DNA from: QYQD01 sp040755415
Lineage (GTDB): Bacteria; Desulfobacterota; QYQD01
DNA: 64,000 nucleotides
Direction: 5' to 3'
Assembly: GCA_040755415.1 (NCBI GenBank)
Contig: JBFMAZ010000082.1
Span: 62,001-126,000 of the forward strand
Shown here piece after piece: positions 41,456-49,364 of this stretch; the first letter of the stretch is position 1; every line of letters starts with the position of its first letter. The translations under genes were made by a program, and so were the position numbers. Under the pieces are notes generated by a model that was not told where the DNA came from, made no database searches, and saw only the letters and a program-made list of their open reading frames with translations.

Positions 41456-41937
41456 TTAAATCTCCTCAAAGAGTTTCCCTTGTGGATCATAAGGCATCTC
41501 AAATCCGCAGTCTTTAAACATGCACGAAATAGCTTGTTGAAAGTCGGCAAATCTATCCGTGGGTTCAGCGTAGGTATCTTCCCTTGCCCCAACCTCTTGA
41601 TACCGTTCTGTAGCCCGATGAATGTGAAAATCGTAAAAAGTTTCGCTTTCAATATGGTTGGTATGCTCATGACTTTTACCATTATAACGCCGTAAACGAA
41701 AGAGTTGGCTTGACTTTGGAGGTCTATAAGCAAGGATAACCGAAAAGTCTAAGGAATTGAAAAGGCTCTGTCGAAGAATAAGGCGAAATTCACTTCCGGC
41801 AGCACCTCGAATATCCAGCTCGCGTTCCTTATGTCCCCTTTAGGACGGACAGGCATTTTTGCACGGTAGTCGGCTGGTAGGGGCTTACTCTCCTTCAGTA
41901 AGCGATCGATATCTTGATCGGATAAAATGTCACCCAT
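41456..41937 (-). pseudogene. Frameshifted partner of DUF1828 (DUF6978-like)
   Basis: The true coding path needs two frames. From ATG 41937 it reads MGDILSDQDIDRLLKES to MPVRPKG, then a -1 shift at AAAGGGG (about 41838-41848) leads into KERELDIRGAAGSEFRLILR, LAYRPPKSSQLFRLRRYNGK, FYDFHIHRATERYQEVGARE and CMFKDCGFEMP before the stop at 41456. The composite, about 160 residues, matches what I remember as DUF6978 (unverified). A one-base loss in the G run, a sequencing error or recoding could explain it. GGGGAGG precedes the ATG. Confidence 0.65.
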
Positions 41938-41955
41938 GTATTAGCCCAACCTCCC

Positions 41956-42144
41956 CTAGCCCATTTTAACAATAGCCTCGGCAGGAATCTCATAGAATCT
42001 TGCTTGTACGATTTCCCGCTTCACGTGGTCGAGTCTGGCCATGGGATTGTGGATGCGGACTATCTCCGGCGAATCCCACAAGAGGCCACTGATCATATCC
42101 TGTTTGTCCAGTTTATGTCCAGTTATTAGTTGGGTGCGTTTCAT
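41956..42144 (-). pseudogene. C-terminal gene fragment with 'KREI..ARFY' tail
   Basis: 62 codons, ending HVKREIVQARFYEIPAEAI before the stop. The same tail pattern is found at 40514-40582 and 46469-46560, each just upstream of an intact gene. The parent family is not identified; the segment LLWDSPEIVRIHNPMARLD precedes the tail. Probably the surviving 3' end of a replaced gene. Confidence 0.5.
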
Positions 42145-42179
42145 GTCTTGTTTGTGTCTGGTTTCAATCGGTATGGGCC

Positions 42180-42258
42180 ATTGAGGCGTATATGAGGCGT
42201 TTGTGATGTGTTTATATTCATGAGTCCTTTGTGATGCGTTTCCTCATGAAAGTATATT
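42180..42258. repeat. Shared 3'-end repeat, copy A
   Basis: About 80 bp nearly identical to 44963-45050, including the minus-strand words ATGAGGAAACGCATCACAAA and ATGAATATAAAC. Copy B carries an extra 9-bp duplication (AAGGACTCA / AAGGATTCA). Copy A is the 3' end of stub ORF 42218-42358; copy B is the 3' end of the DUF4062 gene. Confidence 0.75.
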
Positions 42259-42358
42259 CGGAAGTTGCTCCTTCAGGAAATAATAGGTGGCGCGTCGCGC
42301 CGCGTTTTTCTACCACTCGGTTGGTGTCCCGGCCCTCTTTGTCAAACAGGGCGTTCAC
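42218..42358 (-). pseudogene. Stub ORF with the C-terminus of a DUF4062/ATPase-type gene
   Basis: GTG 42358 overlaps the AlbA_2 gene stop. The 46-codon frame ends EYTFMRKRITKDS, which matches the final residues of the DUF4062 gene product (HYTLMRKRITKDS...). The middle (TNRVVEKRGATRHLLF) looks like a winged-helix beta-wing. Likely the surviving tail of a lost paralogue. Confidence 0.5.
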
Positions 42359-43776
42359 TCGATCACCTCCCAATGCCCGCCCTTGTCGGGGCCGACGCGG
42401 CGAAGGATGCCTTTGTTCTTGAGCTTCGTCAGGTTCTTGTCGATGGCAGTTGTGCTGATGCCAACTTCCCGCGCCATTTCCCTAATAGAGACCCTCTTGT
42501 TGCGATGGATCAGCCGGAGAATGTTCCGTTCGCCTTCTCTCAGCTTTTCTCCCAACTTTTCCTCCAACCGTTCTACCAACTCCTCCCAACCATCTCCCAA
42601 CTTTTCTCCGAACCTCTTCTCCAAACCTTCCTTTCCCTCCTTCAGAGCGAATTCGGGCGACCGTTGAAACGTTGCCCGAAAAAACGCATCGGTCGCGAAG
42701 GTCGGCTCGCGGAGTCCCGCCGAGACCATGGCCTCCTTCATCTTCCGGATGCCCATGCCGATGCGCTCGACCTTATGCAGGCGGAAGAAGGGGTCCGCAA
42801 TCAGCTCGTTCCGTCGGATCGAAACCGTGCCGAGGTCCCGGATCGACAGGCCTTTCGGCAGGCCGCCGGGGTTCACGATCTCCACCCGGTCATCATAGAC
42901 CTCCACGCTGACCTGCGTGCCGGTGATGCTGTAATCGCGGTGCATGAGGGCATTCACCAGGGCCTCGCGCAAAACCTCGAGCGGGATCTCGTAAATATCC
43001 TCCCGATTGACGCCGCGGATTTCGCTGCGGACGTTCAGGTGTTTCTTGAGGAAGGCAACGGCCTCATTGAATTGGATGAGCAGATCGTCCCGCACATCGC
43101 GGCGGTCGTAGATGTGGAACCTGTCCGTTCCCTTGAACGCCAGGAGAGTCATCTGCGCCTGATGCAGGTGGTCATGGACGTCCCTGGCGAAGAAGAGAAT
43201 GCCCGCGTTTTTGACCCGGGTCTCGTCGGCAACCTTGAGGCTGCGCAGGAAGTCGGGCACGGCAGTGGAGCCGATGCGGATGCCCGCTTCCTTGGTGAAT
43301 GCGCGTATCTTGGCCTTGGAGACATCGTCGAAGGTGAATCCCTTGACTGTTTTCTCTTCAAACGGCAGGGGATCGTTCTCCGCGAACATGATGCGCAGCT
43401 CGTCGTGGCTCACTTTCTGAGTGTTGCCGTCGAGCCGCCGATAGTAGCCGGAGCCGCAGGAGTACGGCTTCTCCGCGCCTTCCCGGACGACGACGGCCAC
43501 CACATCGCCCACCTGTTCCATCTCGACGGATATGCTCGGCTTGCAGTTCCGCCCCAAGCTGTTGATCTTAGCCTTCAGGTCGTTGGACAGGTGCTCGCCG
43601 ACGACGGTCCCGTCATCCCGAACACCCAAGAGGAGTGTCCCTCCCCTCGCGTTGGCGAAGGCTACGATGTCTTCGTCGATGCGGGAGGTATATTTCTCTT
43701 TAAATTCCACAGTGAGGCCTTCGCCCTCACGGATGAGGAGTTTTACCTTGTCTCTGTTCACCCCTGAACTTCCCAT
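42355..43776 (-). CDS. AlbA_2 / HATPase / winged-helix protein (Schlafen-AlbA_2, RecG-like)
   Basis: 473 aa. Residues of about 15-130: AlbA_2 domain (EGEGLTVEFKEKY, DEDIVAFANARGGTLLLGVRDDG). Middle: GHKL-type ATPase-like domain (REALVNALMHRDYS, VEIVNPGGLPKGLS, GMGIRKMKEAM). C-terminus: Glu/Lys-rich helices then a winged helix (RNKRVSIREMAREVGISTTAIDKNL). These proteins are widespread in variable loci and act as putative DNA-binding regulators or defence factors; activity is not established. Its 3' end overlaps the stub ORF 42218-42358. Confidence 0.85.
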   Translation of the reverse strand: MGSSGVNRDKVKLLIREGEGLTVEFKEKYTSRIDEDIVAFANARGGTLLLGVRDDGTVVGEHLSNDLKAKINSLGRNCKPSISVEMEQVGDVVAVVVREGAEKPYSCGSGYYRRLDGNTQKVSHDELRIMFAENDPLPFEEKTVKGFTFDDVSKAKIRAFTKEAGIRIGSTAVPDFLRSLKVADETRVKNAGILFFARDVHDHLHQAQMTLLAFKGTDRFHIYDRRDVRDDLLIQFNEAVAFLKKHLNVRSEIRGVNREDIYEIPLEVLREALVNALMHRDYSITGTQVSVEVYDDRVEIVNPGGLPKGLSIRDLGTVSIRRNELIADPFFRLHKVERIGMGIRKMKEAMVSAGLREPTFATDAFFRATFQRSPEFALKEGKEGLEKRFGEKLGDGWEELVERLEEKLGEKLREGERNILRLIHRNKRVSIREMAREVGISTTAIDKNLTKLKNKGILRRVGPDKGGHWEVIE

Positions 43777-43779
43777 GTC

Positions 43780-43929
43780 TTATGCCTTCACCTCGCCCGT
43801 CGAGCGTTTGAATTCCAGCGTCGGGCCGACGGTGCTGTTGCAGGCGGTGTTTGCCTTCTCCAAACCCTTGCCGATGTCCCCAACGTGCTCGGCCTGCCGC
43901 CCGGCTAAGCCATTTCTCCTTGCTTCATC
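43780..43929 (-). pseudogene. RmuC-like C-terminal fragment
   Basis: An open frame after TAG 43932-43930 reads AGRQAEHVGDIGKGLEKANTA then NSTVG, resembling the C-terminal helix of RmuC-family recombination proteins ('HV..IGKGL.KA...YN..VGSLE'). Similarity then ends and the frame stops at 43780, 4 nt before the AlbA_2 start. No start or nuclease domain is present. Confidence 0.45.
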
Positions 43930-43984
43930 CTATGAACCCCTTTGTCCTCTTTGTGGCCCTTCTCGTGGCTGGGGATAGCTTGTC

Positions 43985-44128
43985 TCATTTGCCGGGTTTT
44001 TGTTCGTCCCACATTTCGCGATAGGCGTGGACGTATGAAACCGTTGCCTCCGGGTCAATATCAAAGTAGTAGCGGCAGAGCTTTTTATATAACACCAGCA
44101 TTCCATCGTCGAAACAGAAATCAAGCAT
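43985..44128 (-). CDS. Small unknown protein or gene remnant
   Basis: 47 codons from ATG 44128, beginning MLDFCFDDGMLVLYKKLCRYY and continuing FDIDPEATVSYVHAYREMW. It has the composition of a real folded protein and lies 15 nt after the 44144-44440 gene on the same strand. No family is recognised with confidence and no strong ribosome site is visible; it may be the remnant of a longer gene. Confidence 0.4.
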   Translation of the reverse strand: MLDFCFDDGMLVLYKKLCRYYFDIDPEATVSYVHAYREMWDEQKPGK

Positions 44129-44143
44129 ACCATCAAGGCTCGT

Positions 44144-44440
44144 TTATTTTTCTTTACCCGGAAACATACCCCTCTTGAGGATATAAACCCTCCGCGGATC
44201 CTTGGGACCCGTTCCGATCTCGGCCAGAAATCCCTTTGATACAAGACTCCATAGGCGGCCCTTGACCTCGACTCTTTTGACGAAGACCTCGCCGGTGGCC
44301 TCATCATAAGCCAACTCGGAAGCCGCTCGGAAGTCGACAGCTTCCGAGTTCACTTTCGTGTAAGCTTGCTCGTCATACCTCGCTGCCGAAATCCCCCTCT
44401 TGGCATGGTCGAACGTGAGACAATAGGATTCTTCAAGCAT
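44144..44440 (-). CDS. Unknown protein, 98 residues
   Basis: Starts MLEESYCLTFDHAKRGISAA; ends RVYILKRGMFPGKEK. It looks like a mixed alpha/beta soluble protein with a possible wing (VKRVEVKGRLWSLVSKGFLAEIG). No family recognised. Neighbours are defence-type genes and fragments. Upstream of it lies a tract of short degenerate repeats, so its promoter is unclear. Confidence 0.4.
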   Translation of the reverse strand: MLEESYCLTFDHAKRGISAARYDEQAYTKVNSEAVDFRAASELAYDEATGEVFVKRVEVKGRLWSLVSKGFLAEIGTGPKDPRRVYILKRGMFPGKEK

Positions 44441-44962
44441 GTCTTGGCCCCTTTACGGCCCCTTTGAATAATCCAAGTCTTAAGACGGGTGATTGAATCC
44501 CCATGGCTTTATTGCCCCTTTGCTGGTTTGGTTTCAAACCATTTGCGGCATAATCGCATGTCTCATATGTCCGATAAATGTCCCATTCCCGAAAAGCATC
44601 ATCATTCACAATCCGCTTCTTTATAAGATCCCTGTTGGGATTCTTTTGTCTTTCCGGCTTAAATCCTCTATAAGACCGCCGTTGATACCCGGATGACGGG
44701 TTTGACTGGTTTATGACGGGTTTCTCAAGGTCAGCCCTCTTTCCCTCGAGTCGTTGAAGGCACATATGAGGCAATCCTGGCCCAATTGGCCCATATATGG
44801 CCCCCTTTGGTTTCGCCCGCAATCTCTTTTATACCTGTCCCCACTCATGTTCTCTTTTTAGCCCCTTTTCGAGTGCCCCTAGTACGTATTGGTCTGTTCG
44901 TCTCTTTGAATAGCGCATTTGGCGCATTTCTGGCGCGATTAAGAAATGTCCCTATTGTCTCC
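44441..44962. repeat. Patchwork of short 9-11-bp tandem repeats
   Basis: About 520 bp downstream of the DUF4062 gene. Minus-strand words recur two or three times at 9-11-bp spacing, each cluster different: GGGCCA (x3, near 44785-44815), GACAT (x3, near 44563-44590), CCGTCA (x2, near 44689-44720), GCGCCA/GCGC (near 44915-44940). A 129-codon minus-strand ORF (44433-44822) covers part of it and reads as 3-residue periodic sequence (AIYGPIGPG, DIYRTYETC); I do not regard it as a normal gene. Confidence 0.5.
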
Positions 44963-45050
44963 CTATGAGGCGTTTGATGCGTTTGTGATGCGTTTATATT
45001 CATGAATCCTTTGAGTCCTTTGTGATGCGTTTCCTCATAAGTGTATAATG
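44963..45050. repeat. Shared 3'-end repeat, copy B
   Basis: Homologous to 42180-42258 (see there). It encodes the last residues of the DUF4062 protein and extends past its stop into AAACGCATCA-type short repeats. Confidence 0.75.
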
Positions 45051-46472
45051 AGTTCCCTTGCCTGTGACGCCAACTTTATTCAGAAGTTCCCTGGTGAATA
45101 GATCGTCGAGATCCCGCGTTGCGGTAGCCCTCGAAACACCGAATAACTTCTGATAAGCGGAGTTGGAGATGCGACCATTTTTCTTAACATGGGTCAGGGC
45201 CTGAATCTGCCGCTCATTCAGCTTGTATCCGGCCAGAACCTTTGGTGTCAGCCAGTCCCGCCAGACCGTGCTCGTAAACTCTCCGCCTCGCTGAACGAAA
45301 TCAGGCTCAGGAAGGGCATGGGCAAGGCTTTCCCGGATCATCATGAGAGTGCCGGTACCGTATTTCTCGATATAGCGGGCGAGAAATAGAGCCTCACAGA
45401 TACGGGGATTACGGGCTATGGAGCCATGGGGCTGACGGAGGCTTTCCGGGGTAAGCGGCGGAACCAGCGTGCCGGGGTTCCATACTTCCACGCGGTCGGC
45501 AAAGACGGAAACCTGTACCGCTCCAGCCGAGGTATAGTCTCGGTGGGCAATGGCGTTGACAATAGCCTCACGGATCACATCGGGCGGTATTTCATAACGA
45601 ACAGGGGCCTGAGTGCTTTCAGACCGGGTGCCTACACTTCTATTGAGCTTTGACATGACAAAGTCCACTGCCATATCCACCTGCTCAAAGAGGGTGCCCT
45701 TGAAAATGCGGTAAAAGGGGACAGGACGCTGAATCTCGGTGCCGTGGAAATGCATACAGCGCACTTCGGAGGCCGGAAGGAAACGCTGAGGGTCCCGGCC
45801 AAAAAGGAGTATGGCGGCATTGCTTGGATGATCCCCGCAAAGAAGATGCAGGTGCGCAAGCACATCGGCTGCGGGGGTCTTGATCGGAAGCGGAAACTGG
45901 CGTTCAAGCCTGGCCAAACGCACAAAATCCTCGACAGCATGAACGTCCACATCGCGGAGGTTAGCATCCGGACATGGCCTATCTTCGACATGCCGGGCTT
46001 GAATGATGCCGCAAACTTCGAGATAATCCACAAGACTTGAATAAAGCACCTCGGTCAACTCGGAAATACTGTCAAACCTTTTCCTGATAAGCTGTCGGCC
46101 GGCCTTGGCGATGAGCGCATGCATCTTTGGATGACGATCGGCATCGTCCAAGCCCTTAACAAGAGCTAGCCGAACCTTGCCGTGATCAGTTGCAAGGTCG
46201 AACTCGTGCTCCGTGGGAGAAATGCCCTTGGCATCTTCCGAGCCGTATTCGTTACCAAAGAGGCCAACGTAGAGATCGCACTCTTCGACCTCCTCAAGGT
46301 ACACATCGTCCGCCCGGCGATCCTGTGCCGGTAAATCCTCGAACAGAAAAACATCGTAGAAACGTCGTAACAACGGATCATTCTGAACGAACTCTTTGAT
46401 GGCACGTCGCTCTGCCCGGAATTCCTTCTGAACGCTGCTGACAAATATAGTTTTCTTATGAATCGCCATCAT
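45000..46472 (-). CDS. DUF4062 / HATPase / winged-helix protein
   Basis: 490 aa. N-terminal DUF4062 domain: KKTIFVSSVQKEFRAERRAI, ECDLYVGLFGNEYG, GISPTEHEFDLA, a fold related to SLOG/TIR-type nucleotide-sensing domains. Then the same GHKL-like region as the AlbA_2 protein (REAIVNAIAHRDYTS, VEVWNPGTLVPP, YGTGTLMMI) and a winged helix (ISNSAYQKLFGVSRATATRDL). The C-terminus ends in the shared KRITKDS tail. The DUF4062 module suggests signalling-linked defence, which is inference. Its ATG overlaps the stop of an upstream fragment. Confidence 0.85.
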   Translation of the reverse strand: MMAIHKKTIFVSSVQKEFRAERRAIKEFVQNDPLLRRFYDVFLFEDLPAQDRRADDVYLEEVEECDLYVGLFGNEYGSEDAKGISPTEHEFDLATDHGKVRLALVKGLDDADRHPKMHALIAKAGRQLIRKRFDSISELTEVLYSSLVDYLEVCGIIQARHVEDRPCPDANLRDVDVHAVEDFVRLARLERQFPLPIKTPAADVLAHLHLLCGDHPSNAAILLFGRDPQRFLPASEVRCMHFHGTEIQRPVPFYRIFKGTLFEQVDMAVDFVMSKLNRSVGTRSESTQAPVRYEIPPDVIREAIVNAIAHRDYTSAGAVQVSVFADRVEVWNPGTLVPPLTPESLRQPHGSIARNPRICEALFLARYIEKYGTGTLMMIRESLAHALPEPDFVQRGGEFTSTVWRDWLTPKVLAGYKLNERQIQALTHVKKNGRISNSAYQKLFGVSRATATRDLDDLFTRELLNKVGVTGKGTHYTLMRKRITKDSKDS

Positions 46473-46560
46473 AAGTTCCCGATCTCACGGAACCCAGCCG
46501 TTTCCAACGCTTCTATCAGAATTTTGTAGAACCTCACTGCCGCGATCTCCCGTTTGATCC
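46469..46560 (-). pseudogene. C-terminal tail fragment at the island boundary
   Basis: In frame the minus strand reads RIKREIAAVRFYKILIEAL then ETAGFREIGNL and a TGA that overlaps the DUF4062 ATG (ATGA). Same tail family as 40514-40582 and 41956-42144. It begins directly at the 3' end of the serine hydrolase gene, so 46560 is probably a recombination junction. Confidence 0.55.
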
Positions 46561-47655
46561 TTAAATCAAGTTTTCCATTATAGCATCATGGATGAGCGGC
46601 CGGAAGACCTTTATTTTTTCATTGGTCCGGCTAGGGTGAATACGGTTGGTGAGCAGGAGAATGATTATTTTTCGCTCCAGGTCCATCCAGAAAGATACAC
46701 CGGTAAACCCAAGATGGCCCACGCTTTTCCGGGAAAAATACCGGCCGGCGCTGGAGCCCTCTTCGGATGGGGTATCAAAGCCCAGTGCCCAGGTGGTTCC
46801 ACGGGGCGACTCCTGCCGCGTCAGGAAAACCGACATTAATTCGCGCCTAAAGATTCCCGTCTCTACTTCTCCCCGATAAGCCTTTAATATCATCTTAAGC
46901 AGACCATATAACTCCTCTGCCGTGCCAAAGAGGCCGGCATGACCGCACACCCCGCCTATGGCATAGGCATTGTCATCATGCACCTCGCCGCATAAAATCT
47001 TTTTGCGCCAGGGGCACTCCTCCGTGGCCGCTATCACCCCGGGTTCAGGTAAACTGCGACTATTAAGGGGCCGAAATCCGGTAAAAACCAGGCCGAGCGA
47101 CTGGTAAATGTTGGCCGAGACAAACTCATCCAGTCCCTGGCCGGAGACCTCCTCAATTATCCACTCGAGCAGCATGAACCCCAGGTCGCTGTAAAGAGCC
47201 GCTTCTCCCGGGGCAGCAGCCAAGGGTTCATCCAGGAGCCACCCGCGTAATATCTTTTTTCGTTCCCCCGAAGGAAAAGCTCGTAACCGTGCAAAGTAAG
47301 GCTGATAGGCAGGCATACCCGAAGAGTGGGAGAGAAGCTGTTTTAAGGTAATCCCCGCCTTGGGATTATCCCGGCTGAGGCCTAAGATACCCCCTATTTC
47401 CTGATCGATCGTAAGCACACCATCGGCCACCAGGGTCATAATCGCCATGGTGGTGGCCAGGGGTTTGGTAAGCGAGGCCAGGTCAAAGAGCGCGTCTGTC
47501 GTCATTTTTTGTCTGGACGGAATAAGGGAGGCATGTCCGTAGGCACGATGGGATAAGACCTCAGCCTCAGCCGACACATAGAGCACGGCACCTGGAAAAG
47601 TGCCTTCTTCTACAGCCCGATGCATAAGGGTGTCAACTTTTGAAAAGACAGGCAT
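46561..47655 (-). CDS. Serine hydrolase, beta-lactamase (class C-like) family
   Basis: 364 aa from ATG 47655 (MPVFSKVDTLMHRAVEEG). The frame is open further upstream but that part overlaps ldcA and has no similarity. SxxK motif in FDLASLTKPLATT, YxN-like ALYSDLGFML, and a His-containing C-terminal motif VGHLGFTGVSFW. Members include D-aminopeptidases, carboxypeptidases and esterases; with ldcA adjacent (19 nt), a role in cell-wall peptide recycling is likely but inferred. No signal peptide, so probably cytoplasmic. Confidence 0.82.
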   Translation of the reverse strand: MPVFSKVDTLMHRAVEEGTFPGAVLYVSAEAEVLSHRAYGHASLIPSRQKMTTDALFDLASLTKPLATTMAIMTLVADGVLTIDQEIGGILGLSRDNPKAGITLKQLLSHSSGMPAYQPYFARLRAFPSGERKKILRGWLLDEPLAAAPGEAALYSDLGFMLLEWIIEEVSGQGLDEFVSANIYQSLGLVFTGFRPLNSRSLPEPGVIAATEECPWRKKILCGEVHDDNAYAIGGVCGHAGLFGTAEELYGLLKMILKAYRGEVETGIFRRELMSVFLTRQESPRGTTWALGFDTPSEEGSSAGRYFSRKSVGHLGFTGVSFWMDLERKIIILLLTNRIHPSRTNEKIKVFRPLIHDAIMENLI

Positions 47656-47674
47656 GTTAGCTGTTAATGCAGGC

Positions 47675-48598
47675 CTATTGTACGCAAGGCTCGGCCAATT
47701 CCAGCGTCCCTTCGTATCCATCCAATCTGAACATGGCGCCGATGGGCACGGCCATATTTTCCCTGCCGTGTCCGAAGGGGAAGCCCGCAACAATCGGAAT
47801 ATCCAAGTCCCGCAGGTTCTGATAGGCAAATTCCCATACCTCTTCCTCTTCGACCCCTTCCGTGAATTGCCCCAGGACCAATCCAGCCAGCTTAGAAAGC
47901 CTGCCGGCGAGTTTAAGCTGGGTAAAGAGGCGGTCAATGCGATAGAGCTTTTCCCCGCACTCTTCCACAAAGAGGATGCGGCCCTCCCAGGAAGGCTCGT
48001 AAGGCGTGCCTAGCAGGTGAACCAGGGTAGTAAGATTTCCTCCCATAAGCCGGCCCTGCGCCCGGCCCTTCTGAATAATCTCCCGGCGCGAAGGCGCTAT
48101 AATTAGAGGCAACTCTCTGGTAAGGAGGTCCAGGAAGCGACGCAACCCATCATCAGAAAGACCGGGCAGTCCGGTCAGCATCGGCCCGTGAAACGTAAGT
48201 AAGCCGCTGGAGTCAAAGGCAAAGTTCAGGAGGGCGGTGACATCACTAAAACCTACGATGATCTTGGGATGGGTCTTAAATAGCGAGGCATCTATATGAC
48301 CCAACATACGCAGCGTGCCATAGCCTCCGCGTACACAGAGCACGGCCTGGGCCTCATCATCTATAAGCGCTTCGTTCAAGAGGCGGGCCCGATGTTCATC
48401 AGAACCGGCCAGATACCCGTTTCGTTCGAACAACAGGGGATGATACTTGATTTCAAAACCCAGGGAGACCAGAAGCTGTACGCCTCTGTCAAAATCCTCT
48501 CTCTCAAAGGGGCTGCCGGTAGCCACCAGGGCGATCCGGTCGCCTTTGCTCAATTTCCTGGGTCTGATTATTTCAGGATATTTAGACGTTTTGCTCAT
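47675..48598 (-). CDS. ldcA: Muramoyltetrapeptide carboxypeptidase (LD-carboxypeptidase, S66)
   Basis: 307 aa. Catalytic serine in IVGFSDVTALL, glutamate in ILFVEECGEKLYRID and histidine in AGFPFGHGREN form the S66 Ser-Glu-His triad; VRGGYGTLRML is the conserved loop before it. LdcA removes the terminal D-Ala from recovered murein tetrapeptide, feeding Mpl. MccF immunity proteins are the alternative, but the housekeeping context favours LdcA. Overlaps the coaX 3' end by 17 bp. Confidence 0.88.
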   Translation of the reverse strand: MSKTSKYPEIIRPRKLSKGDRIALVATGSPFEREDFDRGVQLLVSLGFEIKYHPLLFERNGYLAGSDEHRARLLNEALIDDEAQAVLCVRGGYGTLRMLGHIDASLFKTHPKIIVGFSDVTALLNFAFDSSGLLTFHGPMLTGLPGLSDDGLRRFLDLLTRELPLIIAPSRREIIQKGRAQGRLMGGNLTTLVHLLGTPYEPSWEGRILFVEECGEKLYRIDRLFTQLKLAGRLSKLAGLVLGQFTEGVEEEEVWEFAYQNLRDLDIPIVAGFPFGHGRENMAVPIGAMFRLDGYEGTLELAEPCVQ

Positions 48599-49349
48599 AG
48601 ATGAGGCGTAGCCCTTCCAGGGTAAGATGGGGTTCGACTGCCTTTATGGTCCTGGATTCGGAGACGATCAGAGAGGCCAGCCCGCCTGTGGCAATTACTT
48701 TGACCGGGCCTCCGATCTCCCTCTTCATGCGGGTAACGATGCCGTCGGCCATATCTGCAAAACCATAGACAATGCCGGCGTTCATGGCCGATACCGTATC
48801 CCTGGCCATAACCGAGCGTGGTCCGGCAAATACAGCGGCGCGGGGCAACCTGGCGGCCTTGGCAAAAAGGGCCTCACAGGAGATGAGCACACCGGGCGCG
48901 ATGGCCCCGCCCAGGTACTCCCCCCGCCCCGAGACATAATCAAAGGTGGTGGCGGTGCCGAAATCCACGACAATCGCGCCCCCCGGATACCGGGCAAAGG
49001 CGGCCACGGCATTGACCAGGCGGTCGGCCCCCAGTTCTGCCGGGTTATCTATACAAATTTTTATAGGGGACGAAATCCCCGGCCCGACTACCAGCGGCTT
49101 GACCTTCAGGTATTCCTGACAAAAGGTCTCGATCGCATAAAGCATGGAAGGAACCACACAGGAGATGGCTGCGCTGCGAATCTCGGAAACGGCTAGGTTT
49201 TCACGGGATATAAGGTGGGAAAAGCTGATAAAAAGCTCATCAGCGGTCGCCTTTGGGTCTGTATGCAACCGCCAGTCTCTAAGGAGACGGCCTCCTTTAA
49301 AGAGGCCGAACACGATATTTGTATTGCCTATATCTATCGCCAGGAGCAC
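48582..49349 (-). CDS. coaX: Type III pantothenate kinase
   Basis: 255 aa ASKHA-fold kinase. LLAIDIGNTNIVFGLF is the first phosphate-binding motif; ELGADRLVNAVAA and VVDFGTATTFDYV the second; IATGGLASLI the adenosine motif. CoaX phosphorylates pantothenate in the first step of CoA synthesis and is insensitive to CoA feedback. 15 nt downstream of glmM on the same strand; overlaps ldcA. Confidence 0.92.
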   Translation of the reverse strand: MLLAIDIGNTNIVFGLFKGGRLLRDWRLHTDPKATADELFISFSHLISRENLAVSEIRSAAISCVVPSMLYAIETFCQEYLKVKPLVVGPGISSPIKICIDNPAELGADRLVNAVAAFARYPGGAIVVDFGTATTFDYVSGRGEYLGGAIAPGVLISCEALFAKAARLPRAAVFAGPRSVMARDTVSAMNAGIVYGFADMADGIVTRMKREIGGPVKVIATGGLASLIVSESRTIKAVEPHLTLEGLRLIYEQNV

Positions 49350-49364
49350 AGGGCATCCCTTTCC

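Noticed and set aside
41449..41733. 94-codon minus-strand ORF
   Set aside because: It is the wrong frame of the frameshifted gene 41456-41937; the +1 frame gives the protein-like sequence ending 3 nt before DUF1828.
42265..43767. 500-codon plus-strand ORF opposite the AlbA_2 gene
   Set aside because: Antisense open frame produced by codon bias of a well-supported gene on the other strand.
44433..44822. 129-codon minus-strand ORF
   Set aside because: Consists of short degenerate repeats with three-residue periodicity, has no family features, and is treated as a repeat tract.
47656..47970. N-terminal extension of the serine hydrolase
   Set aside because: Overlaps ldcA in another frame and lacks family similarity; the protein starts at ATG 47655.
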